Shown in pieces: positions 22,051 to 31,719 of a stretch of 64,000 nucleotides of DNA. The notes below the pieces were generated by a model. That model saw nothing but the letters and a program-made list of their open reading frames with translations, had not been told where the DNA came from and searched no databases. The number at the start of each line of letters is the position of its first letter. The stretch's first letter is position 1. A program made the translations under genes and the position numbers. The stretch spans positions 7,688,001-7,752,000 of the forward strand of contig OZ316895.1 of NCBI GenBank assembly GCA_973895155.1, given 5' to 3'. The stretch is from Marsupella aquatica (taxonomy: Eukaryota > Marchantiophyta).

Positions 22051-25000
22051 TTATCCTAACTCATGGAACTCTTCATAAGTTGAAGATCCATCTGACAGTT
22101 CAGCGTCAGGATGGGGTGGGGAGGAAGAGGATGACGAGTGAGACTGCAGGCCAAATGTGCCACCCTTCTGACTACCACTGGACCGAAGCTTCCGGGAATG
22201 GCGTTGAAGAAGACGCTTAGCTTTAGTTAGGTTCCCAAAATCCTGAGGTGAAGTTGCAGAATCTGCATCCGCTCCGCTCAGATAACCGAACGTTTCTGTA
22301 CTGTTTCTCAGATCGATACTCAATTTCCTCATCACCAGAGCTTTTGCTTTCCGGCGCTGAGAGTTGAAAAGCCCTCTGATAGACGATACAAATCCCTCTC
22401 CAGCCCGGTCGCTGTGCTTCTTGTACCGAGAAATGGGAAATTGATCTTCGTGACCTGCTTGGCTTGTGCTCGAATCACTCGAATTGGAGTCGTTGACTCC
22501 CTCGCCTCCATCAGCTTGGTTTTGCACAGGCAATTTGTCTTTGAACTTTTTCCCTTGCATTCCTGTGACAGACTTGAGCACACTCCAGATAATGTGCTTC
22601 TTGACCTTGGAAAACAGTCTTCGCCAGGTGCCAGTGAACTCCAACCGAGTGAACGTATCCATCAGCAGGCGCATATCATTCACGGAAAATCGCGAACCCT
22701 CATAGGTGACCAACAACTCTACCTGACTGATTCGAATGTTGTGAAACTCCAACAGCCTTTTCTGCAGGCGAGTAGCCTTCTTATCTTCCGTAATCTTCTT
22801 CTCCTCTTGGATCGACTGCTTGGTACCCTTTTTAGTCTTGTGCTCCTTGGATTTCACACTGTCGACGCTAGTAGTGGGATGGATGCTTGCAGTGGATGGC
22901 AAGTCTTCATGGTAGCTGTTCGAGACTCGCACTGTAGTGGCCTTCGAACTCACTTCATCGGTTGAAATTTCTATTTCCCTCTCCTCCACTGACTTGCTGA
23001 AAGAGGCATTTCTACCTTCTTTAGCCGTACTAGTGTTTGCAGTTGTCAGACTTACCTTTTGGTGCTGAATTCGTACAGTCTGCCGCTGTACAGAATCATG
23101 CTCCTCTTCGGGAAAAAGGTAGTCCCACATCATTGTGTACATGCCTTCAGTCAAATAGATTTTAAGGGGGTATATCTCCACCTGGAAGAGCTCCAGTGGA
23201 GAATGGCCATCCTCTGGGGCGCCCTGCTTTGCATCTACCCGAAGCATGACATTCCTGCCCCATTCAGCTGGAGGGTTCCATGGCGAAAGAACCGTGTCCG
23301 ACTTTGCACCAGGGAGGCAATTTTTCACAGCAAACCATTTGGTTGTAAAACGGGCTACGCCGATATCATTGAAGTCACGGTCAACATTCAAAATCATACT
23401 GCTTATTTCCGCTTCGGCAAAAGATCCGCCGTCACAGAGCATACTCCACACAAATTTGTCAATAGCCCAAGAAACACGCATTGCTGCCAAGGGAGTCCGA
23501 TGCTTCTCTTTCTCCATCAGCCGCTGCTCGGCAGCACTTTGCAGAGTGTCCCTTAATGTTACATATGCGGATCGTCTTTCTACGCGCATTATTATGAACT
23601 CTCTCTCAAGCATTTGGAACTCAGCACTTTGAAACCCAAATCCCAGACGTTTCATCAAAGCCCAATGCCCCATGACAGCACGGCAGTCTCTCTCCGTCTG
23701 CTCAAGCTTGATTCTAGCAAGCTCTACTTCCTCTACACCTTCTGGAACAACTTCATCCACTTCCTCTTCACCTTCATCTGTGCTATTCTCGTCACCAACA
23801 TATTGCACAGATGGTCTCTTTCGCGGCTTTGGGAGCCTTGCAAGCAGCAAATTGCTAATGACGTCCACCATGATGTGGAACTGATTTGATGTCATGGTTG
23901 CCGTTATATTTGGAGAATTAAACGAAAGTTCTTTCAGAGGTTTTACCTTGCAGTCAGTTGTGCCTCCCTTGTGTCGAGTGTACTGAAAATACATCGAGCA
24001 TGGCATAAACACACGCTCAAGTAAAGCTCCTGTTCGCCTAACTTTTGGCGCCCCCCCAGTAGGAATTTTTGGAAGCCACTGTAGACCAGCACCAAGATCG
24101 ACGTCTGTTGGAGCTACATGGGCTTGCACATGTTCCAGTATCACCGAGAGCTCACGGCGCTTCCAAGCAATCACAGGTGCACCTCCCTGAGGACCAGAAG
24201 GTACTCCTTCCTTTCTTAGAGCATCAGCAATTATCTCTAGACCCACAGCTACAATAGAATGAAAAGATCTCGCAAGGACTCGTCCACTTGCAGCCGCCAG
24301 AAGCAATCTACCGTGAGCATCCTCGGAATGTAGGTTGAACTGCGGCTGCACTACATTGACCATAAAATGCATGACTCCCTCTTCCTCTGACGTGTCTACT
24401 GCCTGTTCCTTCAATCCCTGTGAAGCTTCGTCAGACTTTTCACCTGCCCACTTTTCCTTCCTCTCCAGTACTTTCCTTTGCGCATACTGTCTGGAAGGTG
24501 ATGGCTTGGCTGATTGGAACGCCCTAGAAAAATCCTCAACCCAAGACCACACCGCATCCCTGTTTGGCAGAGTCCACAGCAGTTTCAGACCATATACCGA
24601 AACGCGAAGGCAGTTGTCCGCAAGAACCACGTTGAAGCCTTCATCATCGCTGGCATCTGAATGTGACTGATCACTTCCACTTTCACCGGCAATGCCCTCA
24701 GTGGCAAGTTCAGCTGATCCATCGCTTCGAGCAATTCTTTTGTAATGGAGTAACGCAGACAACAGAGACAATCCTGCTTTAGGTGCTTGTTTCCGTAACG
24801 TGAAAATATCCATGGACAAAAGGAAACCTTTCCCACTCTCTTGCTTACTTATAGTAACGCCATCATTGATTGATTCACCAATGAAACCTTCTTGCAAACC
24901 TAGCAGTTCCTTGACTTTGTCTTCCTTGTCAATCTCTCCAACAAGATCTTGATGCTTGACAGTTGGAACAGCAATAGTATCCAGTCGAGCATTGAGCATG

Positions 25001-28000
25001 CTCAGATCCAACCCCTGATATACTGAAATGAGAGGCTCACGAGGTCCAGTACTCTCAAAATGACTTTGGCAGCGACTGTACAGAAGTTCATACCTCAATC
25101 TCTTCATGCGAAAAGTTAGCCCATGCGCTGGATCTGCATCCAAATTTGAGCGATGCTTTATACAGCCAGGGGTTGCATCTACTCTCAGCAGATACTCAGT
25201 CATTACTTTATCCAACGACAAGTTTCCTGAGCGTGGACTTCTTTTGATCCCAAATCTGGGCCACCTGGAAAATGATCGGAGTTTATGAGGAGGGCCATAA
25301 AACAGATTCCATAGCCGGAAGATCCACTTCAACTCTTGCGAGCCAAAATATATTGTTGGAACTGGTTTATGCAGTGCATCGGACGGCATCTCTGAATGAT
25401 GAGAGGCTGTACGGCCAAAGCTATGACTAGCCAGAAACTTTTCAGAGCTGCGCTTTGCTCTGAATTTTCCCTTCGACGCTGCAAAATGCTCAGATTTTGA
25501 CAGAGTTGGATCCCACTTACTGACTGCTGGGCAGAACAAAGAAAAAGCGAAGGTCAACGATAGTGATATGGATCTGAAAAGGTCATACTTTTTGGTGGGT
25601 GGATTGGGATCATTAGGGAATGGGTGCAAATAATGATTTAAAGGCATACCCGATTCACACTTCCAGTCCATTAGGATTTCCAGCTTGAATTCAGGAGTAT
25701 GCAGTACAGAAAGCTTCTCTTGGTATTCAGATAGAGCATTTGATTGACATGAAGATGAACATCTGGCGATAACCCACTCAAAGTCGTCTGCCCGGAAAAC
25801 AACAGAACCCTCAGATTGTGTTACATCCATGGTAGTGGCTACGAACTGCAGCATTTGTTGATCCTCGTACGGGTTAGTGGTGGCCAGCAAGCTCCAGCTG
25901 AAATTGTTTACCTTAAGACTGTTCCTTCCGTGAATGTAGTATCTCATGTCATCCCACCATGGCAGGCTGCGCTCCTTCTTCACAACAGCAATGGCCGGTT
26001 TTGCTTTCTGAAGAGCAATGGTGAAAGCGTAGCTCACATCTGCTATGACGGGCTCATATCCCACCCCGTACGAGAAATCACCAGAGTCGACCTGAAGATC
26101 GAGATCGAAGAAAGTTTTGTAAGCAGGTGTAGCCCCACTTATAGATCTCCAAACCTCCACAATCCTTAGTCTACCCAAGTTGACCTCCTGCCTCATTTGC
26201 TCTGGAAAGATCGTAGCCTGCTGCGCTACAATAACATTTCCTTCACATTCTACTAGCCCAGCCCTAACCAAAGGAGACGGGAAGTCCCGAAGCTGTGCCA
26301 CCAAAGTAGATGCCTGAATGGACAAATGCCGACCATAAACTTTCGAATATGGGACTTCCATATCAGGACTGACACAATCTAGCTTCCTTATTGCTTCAAC
26401 CATGCTTCCTAGGACCGGGCTCAAATTCATTTCAACGTTGCATGCTCGAACAAGCAGTAGAGCTATCCGATTGCTGCTCACACGAAAACCAGACTGACGA
26501 CCGCTTCTGCAAGCCCCAGAACCCTCTTGAATCAACAAGTTCTCACATGCACTTTGATAGGCATTGAAAGCTTCCTTCTGTATTCCCTCCCATTCTAAGT
26601 CAAACTCTTGTGAAGAAGTACTGTTGGACGAAGTTGGAGAATTCATGGCCTCTTGACGTTTTTCTTCTAGAATTCTCTCTCGCACCTGAAGTTTACAGAT
26701 CTCTCTTCCCATGAGATGATAATGTTCATCCAGCCAACCCTGTAATGGCTCTTCTTCAATCTCAAAGCTCAATTCATGTACAGATACAATAATCGATTGA
26801 ATTCCTACAGAAGGCTTCTTCGTCTTCTGTTGACCGCCCGCCGAGCTCATTGGTTTGCGCTTGTTCTTTAGATTTCGCATTACCAGCTTAAGAACTCTCC
26901 ACATGTCCTCAGTTGCGTCATCTATTGCCCGTAATTGAAGCCTGAACGGCAGGATGGTCCGGATTTTTGTTGCATGGATTGATATATCCCAGTTCACCTT
27001 TTGTGCTGTGTCATTCAGTCCAGACACTGAATCAGGTGTGGACGAAGGTAGCCGGCATATCTGAGCCTGCTCTACATGTAGTATCTGGCAATCATTGAAA
27101 GCAGCATGTATATTCTCAACAAGCAGTCCAATCTCGACATCCTCGGACACAAGTGACTGAACGCGCAATGTAAAGTCGATTTCTTTGGTGACCTGAGCAG
27201 TGAAGTTCAACTTCTCAAGATCCAGAGCTAGCCTTAATTTCTGCTTGCCCGCAGCAACTTTCCTTTTAACGGCAATGTCCAGTTTCCCAATAGCAGCTGC
27301 TTCATCTTTAGATTTCCCACTTACGCTACTACCAATAACTGCGAGTTGCAAAGCGACATCGTAGTAAAACAAATGCACGTCAGGGTCCCAGTGGCCGTCG
27401 ACATTTGTTACACTTAGCAGTAACCGGCCAGGGATGCCTGTCGCTCGACTTCCACCTTCAAACACTGCTTCGAAGTTTTGGACAGCAAACACGGTAAGCT
27501 TTGAGATGACCTTATCTTTCAAGCCAACGTGTTCATGGGATACTTGGCCACGATCTAAAAAGAACTGCAAGTTCTTCTTGTGATTATCGATAGAGATAAG
27601 GCCAAAAACCTCCTCAAAAGTTGCATTACAGAGGATATTGCTATCCTTATATTGGTGAAATCCACTAGATTTTATGGAGGCAGTTCGAAGGATACCATTA
27701 TGATTGTGCGTCTTGACAACTTTGCCTCCTTGATCTCCAAAATTCAGAGTCTTCGCATCGTCAACTTCCCCCTCATCAATTAATGCTGGACCACCAAATT
27801 GAATTGATAAACCTTGCACTCCGAACTCTATCTTCCTCCACCCACCCCTCTTCTTCGACTTGCTCGTCGCAGCAGATTTGGAAGTAGCTTTGGTCTTCTG
27901 GCCAAACACATTCTTTACATATGCCCTGGCACCCACAGCTAGTGTAACAAGTGCTTTCAAGCGAATGACGCTCAAATATATCCCAATCTGACTGCATTCC

Positions 28001-29715
28001 AAGATTATCACAGAGCACCATCTTACAGTTTTGTCATCTTCAGAACGATGTTCACTGGTTCCCCACTCCATGACCAAACCACCCAGACGGATAAAACAAC
28101 TCGACTCACATTCACTTGATGGAGAGATTTCACCGTATAGATCATTAATCATCATCACAACCAGCTCTCCAACTTCCAGTTGCATTCTACAAGCAGGCCC
28201 TGAAACGTTGTCCACAAAAAATTGTAATGATTGAGAGCTGACGGTAAAAACAGGTCTCCCGATGCTGTCGTAGGCTGTCACTCCCATTTCCGGAGCCGAA
28301 ATTGTGCACACCCAACACAACCTGGATTTGGATTTCTTCTTCTTCGAGGATGGAGAAGATCGATCTACGATCCGTTCAACCTTTGAAGTGTTCCTTGGTA
28401 AGCGAAGGACAAACATGAGAAGATCATCCACTCTGTTCTGGTATAAGTTGCATCGAGTGCCTACCAGATTGGCATCAATCTCTATTCTCTGGCGGGAATT
28501 CACCTTGGGATATAGCTCAATTGTCGCTACGACCGACACTCTTAATATTTGAAACAGGCTCCCATCAAGTTCCTCCAAAATGTGAATCTCTCCACAATCA
28601 AAATGCACTTCGCAAACTGTGGCAATCTCTCCAGCTTGGTCGGCAGGTTTTGATACGCAGCTCCGAATTGAAACCCCATTTATTTTGTTTTTCAGGGTTG
28701 CCCGTCCACCCAATCGACTACAATTGAATGATACCACTGGCAGGTTGAAGCTAAACTTCTCAGGAAGGACTGCAAGACCCTTTCTGCGTGTCCCTGCTGG
28801 CGTTTCTACAGCTGATTTCACTTCCGAAACTTGCCCTTCTTCAGTGCGTATGGTACCATTTTCATCCTTTCCATCCACCTTCTTGCGAAACAAACTTCGC
28901 ACAAGGCTATTGTCTCCGAATAGCATTTCTTCGCCTAAGTTTACTTCCGCTTCACCGCAATCCACCTCGACGTGACGGATTATTAATCCCCTATCCTTCA
29001 CATATTCCAGGTTACTGCTCACAATGAACTGTTCCAACGAACATAGTGTATGGAGATCCTCCGCCGGCCTGGCCGATTCTAATTCATCAGTGCCATGATC
29101 ATCAGGCTGTACTTCTCTTATATAAATGTTCACAGAAACTATCGCCAGTTTTACTCCAAGTAAATCCAAAGAGGTCTCTTGAGGTCGAAAAGTGTCCAGA
29201 TCCAGCTCTTTGACGTCCACAGATAGATTTGGTAGCCAAACAGCCTTCACGACAAGCTCGGTTACTGTCAAATTGACATGCTTCGCACACTTGGCAATAA
29301 TCGGCCAACCCTTCGACTGACCGGGGAGCTTCGTTCGCTCACGTGCTTTCTGCTGAGACACACTTCTCTCTGACTTTCCAGACTTCTGCAACAAAACCTC
29401 TACCTCCGAGATACAAAGCTGTAATTTGGACTCTCGCAATGCACCGAAGTTCAACACCGTGAGGGGCAGCTTCAAGCTTACTTCTCGGACTGTGACCGAG
29501 GCTAATGGGCCCTTCGTGAAATGGATTGAAACATCCTTCAGACGGAGGAACCCTGCAAAGCGAAAATGAACCTTCGCCTTCAGGATCTTTCCCAGAAGCC
29601 TCGATAAAAATCTAGCGGTGAAGTTGAAGAGTACCCATGCTGTTGACGCGAGCGCCAAGACGTACCATAGCATACAAAATGGTGAAGACGCCATGACAAC
29701 GACGATCGCACTCAC
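22051..29715 (-). CDS. SAB: SABRE/KIP-type bridge-like lipid transfer protein (BLTP2 family)
   Basis: An uninterrupted ORF of 2554 codons runs from ATG at 29715 to the stop at 22051. An N-terminal hydrophobic anchor lies at residues 9-31, followed by the conserved start of the repeating beta-groove (KVHFRFAGFLRLKDVSI). Near the C-terminus are the strongly conserved IYPLKIYLTEGMYTMMWDYL and residues 2322-2396, with VTYEGSRFSVNDM, FTGTWRRLF and SVTGMQGKKFKDK. These match Arabidopsis SABRE and KIP (about 2600 aa) and the FMP27/Hobbit group. Family members are ER-anchored rods that move lipids at membrane contact sites. In plants SABRE controls cell expansion, division-plane placement and tip growth. 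Length is normal and no frameshift is seen. The lack of introns in 7.7 kb is unusual. A short alternative start at Met8 is possible. Confidence 0.94.
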   Translation of the reverse strand: MSAIVVVMASSPFCMLWYVLALASTAWVLFNFTARFLSRLLGKILKAKVHFRFAGFLRLKDVSIHFTKGPLASVTVREVSLKLPLTVLNFGALRESKLQLCISEVEVLLQKSGKSERSVSQQKARERTKLPGQSKGWPIIAKCAKHVNLTVTELVVKAVWLPNLSVDVKELDLDTFRPQETSLDLLGVKLAIVSVNIYIREVQPDDHGTDELESARPAEDLHTLCSLEQFIVSSNLEYVKDRGLIIRHVEVDCGEAEVNLGEEMLFGDNSLVRSLFRKKVDGKDENGTIRTEEGQVSEVKSAVETPAGTRRKGLAVLPEKFSFNLPVVSFNCSRLGGRATLKNKINGVSIRSCVSKPADQAGEIATVCEVHFDCGEIHILEELDGSLFQILRVSVVATIELYPKVNSRQRIEIDANLVGTRCNLYQNRVDDLLMFVLRLPRNTSKVERIVDRSSPSSKKKKSKSRLCWVCTISAPEMGVTAYDSIGRPVFTVSSQSLQFFVDNVSGPACRMQLEVGELVVMMINDLYGEISPSSECESSCFIRLGGLVMEWGTSEHRSEDDKTVRWCSVIILECSQIGIYLSVIRLKALVTLAVGARAYVKNVFGQKTKATSKSAATSKSKKRGGWRKIEFGVQGLSIQFGGPALIDEGEVDDAKTLNFGDQGGKVVKTHNHNGILRTASIKSSGFHQYKDSNILCNATFEEVFGLISIDNHKKNLQFFLDRGQVSHEHVGLKDKVISKLTVFAVQNFEAVFEGGSRATGIPGRLLLSVTNVDGHWDPDVHLFYYDVALQLAVIGSSVSGKSKDEAAAIGKLDIAVKRKVAAGKQKLRLALDLEKLNFTAQVTKEIDFTLRVQSLVSEDVEIGLLVENIHAAFNDCQILHVEQAQICRLPSSTPDSVSGLNDTAQKVNWDISIHATKIRTILPFRLQLRAIDDATEDMWRVLKLVMRNLKNKRKPMSSAGGQQKTKKPSVGIQSIIVSVHELSFEIEEEPLQGWLDEHYHLMGREICKLQVRERILEEKRQEAMNSPTSSNSTSSQEFDLEWEGIQKEAFNAYQSACENLLIQEGSGACRSGRQSGFRVSSNRIALLLVRACNVEMNLSPVLGSMVEAIRKLDCVSPDMEVPYSKVYGRHLSIQASTLVAQLRDFPSPLVRAGLVECEGNVIVAQQATIFPEQMRQEVNLGRLRIVEVWRSISGATPAYKTFFDLDLQVDSGDFSYGVGYEPVIADVSYAFTIALQKAKPAIAVVKKERSLPWWDDMRYYIHGRNSLKVNNFSWSLLATTNPYEDQQMLQFVATTMDVTQSEGSVVFRADDFEWVIARCSSSCQSNALSEYQEKLSVLHTPEFKLEILMDWKCESGMPLNHYLHPFPNDPNPPTKKYDLFRSISLSLTFAFSLFCPAVSKWDPTLSKSEHFAASKGKFRAKRSSEKFLASHSFGRTASHHSEMPSDALHKPVPTIYFGSQELKWIFRLWNLFYGPPHKLRSFSRWPRFGIKRSPRSGNLSLDKVMTEYLLRVDATPGCIKHRSNLDADPAHGLTFRMKRLRYELLYSRCQSHFESTGPREPLISVYQGLDLSMLNARLDTIAVPTVKHQDLVGEIDKEDKVKELLGLQEGFIGESINDGVTISKQESGKGFLLSMDIFTLRKQAPKAGLSLLSALLHYKRIARSDGSAELATEGIAGESGSDQSHSDASDDEGFNVVLADNCLRVSVYGLKLLWTLPNRDAVWSWVEDFSRAFQSAKPSPSRQYAQRKVLERKEKWAGEKSDEASQGLKEQAVDTSEEEGVMHFMVNVVQPQFNLHSEDAHGRLLLAAASGRVLARSFHSIVAVGLEIIADALRKEGVPSGPQGGAPVIAWKRRELSVILEHVQAHVAPTDVDLGAGLQWLPKIPTGGAPKVRRTGALLERVFMPCSMYFQYTRHKGGTTDCKVKPLKELSFNSPNITATMTSNQFHIMVDVISNLLLARLPKPRKRPSVQYVGDENSTDEGEEEVDEVVPEGVEEVELARIKLEQTERDCRAVMGHWALMKRLGFGFQSAEFQMLEREFIIMRVERRSAYVTLRDTLQSAAEQRLMEKEKHRTPLAAMRVSWAIDKFVWSMLCDGGSFAEAEISSMILNVDRDFNDIGVARFTTKWFAVKNCLPGAKSDTVLSPWNPPAEWGRNVMLRVDAKQGAPEDGHSPLELFQVEIYPLKIYLTEGMYTMMWDYLFPEEEHDSVQRQTVRIQHQKVSLTTANTSTAKEGRNASFSKSVEEREIEISTDEVSSKATTVRVSNSYHEDLPSTASIHPTTSVDSVKSKEHKTKKGTKQSIQEEKKITEDKKATRLQKRLLEFHNIRISQVELLVTYEGSRFSVNDMRLLMDTFTRLEFTGTWRRLFSKVKKHIIWSVLKSVTGMQGKKFKDKLPVQNQADGGEGVNDSNSSDSSTSQAGHEDQFPISRYKKHSDRAGEGFVSSIRGLFNSQRRKAKALVMRKLSIDLRNSTETFGYLSGADADSATSPQDFGNLTKAKRLLQRHSRKLRSSGSQKGGTFGLQSHSSSSSSPPHPDAELSDGSSTYEEFHELG

Positions 29716-30472
29716 ACGCTGTCAGAGTAAGAGAGGGGGCTCAGATGTGAACCCCAAAATTTCGCTGAAAGGCGCGCCGTGTAGCAGTCAATTCGGGCCA
29801 GGATCTCTCTTTCAGCTTCACTCTTTCCTGGTAACAGATTCGTCTTTCTCGATTAGATAAGGTTGAAGCTATCCTCAGAGATATAAGCCATAAGGTTAAG
29901 AGACAAAATCAAGCTCGTAAACGTCTGACTGCGCAATTCGGCGGTACATTGGAGTAAGCGAATTGATCATAACGTTCAGATCTCGCGAAATTAGGGTAAC
30001 AGCCACCGAAGCTCTTACCTGGAGGTTTATTGTCCTTTGAACATCGGTCATGCTCTGTTTGGCTCTGAATCATACTGGCAGACCCCGTTCTCGATGCTTG
30101 CCGCAAAACTAGATGCAAAACAGGACCTGGATGCGTACGCTTTGTTCAAAGTTACGTATGAAATGAGTGAAACGATTCTGCGGCAAAAATATGAAAGGGC
30201 CTTTACCCACTCATCCCTAACCCGTAACGAAGGTATTCAAGGTCGTCTAAGTAGATCAAATTGGGTGTTTTCTAGGGATATGGTAATCAGCTCTTGCAGT
30301 TTCGTAAGTCTAGTTTCGGACGCGGTATGCCTGTGAAAAATTAGTTGTTCACTAAGAAAGAGCTGGAAGGAAGGAAGGAATGTAGAGCGCATGATGTACT
30401 TTGCTATCAATCTGTCACCAAGTAAACATAGGCACCCTCATCCCTGAGCGATCGGTCTTTATGTCAAAGCCC

Positions 30473-30507
30473 CCCTGACGAGCTCCCTGACGAGCTCCCT
30501 GACGAGA
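30473..30507. repeat. 12-bp tandem repeat, nearly three copies
   Basis: CCCTGACGAGCT is repeated head to tail from 30473, with the third copy incomplete. It is a minor minisatellite in the SABRE-ABHD spacer. Confidence 0.9.
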
Positions 30508-31029
30508 GCCCCTTCGTTGGCCAGACCGAAGACGGTCATCCTCAGACCCAGAATGAAATGTGTACTTTAAATGGTCATGATTACTTTTAGATCGCGTACT
30601 TTTAGGCGATCATCACCAAAAGTACAAAAGAAAACTGGTCGGCAGCTTCGTGGACCGGCATATCGTTCGGTGCCGAGCATATTTTAACCCCGGTAAGGGG
30701 CAGCACTACACAGTACCGCAGTTTGAAAGCCGTCGAGCTCTTACTCGCTTTGCCAGGGTCTTTCTGACGTGTCCCACTAGGAGCTCATCATGCCTGTGTT
30801 TCTGTCGTGGCCGTGAGTGTTGGGTTTACCCCAGAGTCACCTTCCCTTCATCATGCATTGCCGGATGTGCCTCCCCTCGTTTGGGGCCACTTCTGCATCC
30901 ATCAGCTTCACTCATTCACTCAGTGCAGACGGTGCTATATGTTGCAGAGATTGATGACAACTCACTGTTCCTGTGAATTGCAGGTTGATTGGTGCTACTC
31001 CGTCGGTTGGATTTTCAAGGGTTTTGACT

Positions 31030-31375
31030 GGACGATTGAGAGGAAGGAGCTTAGATTAGTTGGAGAAAGCAAGAGCTCATGGCACAGTCGTGAATTGCTG
31101 TCTGAATGGTGCATTCCGTTGGTTCGTTTGTCAAAGGGTTTTTAACGGGACAATCGAGGGTAGGGAACGGAGATTGTGGGAAAAAGCTGGAGCTCAGGAG
31201 TTGTCCGGACAGTCTGGGTTTGTGGAGGTAGACGAGGATTCTCCACTGACATTGTTTTCGGAGATTGATTACTTACTGTACCTGTGAATTGCTGATTTTT
31301 TAGGTGGATGATCGAGGGGCAGGGGAACAGAGAATAGTGGGAGAAAGCAAGAGCTCAGGAGTTGGGCGGCAGGTG
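31030..31375. repeat. Three diverged ~115-160-bp direct repeats
   Basis: Similar blocks start near 31030, 31146 and 31305. Each has a GA(C/T)(G/A)AT(T/C)GAG-like start, a purine-rich middle ending in GAGCTCAGGAGTTG or similar, and each is preceded by a CTGTGAATTGC-like or related segment. Copies differ by substitutions and small gaps. They lie just upstream of the hydrolase gene. Confidence 0.6.
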
Positions 31376-31719
31376 CCAGAGTCTATGTTCGTGGATGCAG
31401 AGTAGATTTTCCGCTTTAGAGAGCATTCATTCCCTACTTTCTACAGTGAATGATCAACTTTCTGTAGTTTGTGCGAGGATCTGTTTGTAGGGACAGAGAA
31501 ATCGATGTCTTGTTGACTGTGCTCGGAGTATGAGACGGGAAGTTTGGACTCATGCAATAATCCTGTACATTCAGTTTGCCACTTCAGAGAACGATTGATT
31601 GACAGACCTTTGAGTCCCGGAGGGGAAATAAAGCACTGAATTACATGGTTGATGCTTTAATCTTTCCAAACTTACAGGCTCCACTGGACGAGGGTGGCCG
31701 GAAGAGGTAAGACACAAGG

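Larger units (their letters stand above)
29716..31719. other. Spacer between divergent SABRE and ABHD11-like genes; no gene recognised
   Basis: Promoters of SABRE (minus) and the alpha/beta hydrolase (plus) should lie here. ORFs at 30037-30336, 30650-30976 and 30807-31145 overlap each other and show no known domain. The sequence holds a short 12-bp tandem repeat at 30473-30507 and a set of diverged longer repeats at 31030-31375. Confidence 0.55.

Noticed and set aside
22414-22965. 183-codon plus-strand ORF
   Set aside because: It is antisense to strongly conserved SABRE C-terminal coding sequence and has no recognisable domain, so it is a shadow ORF.
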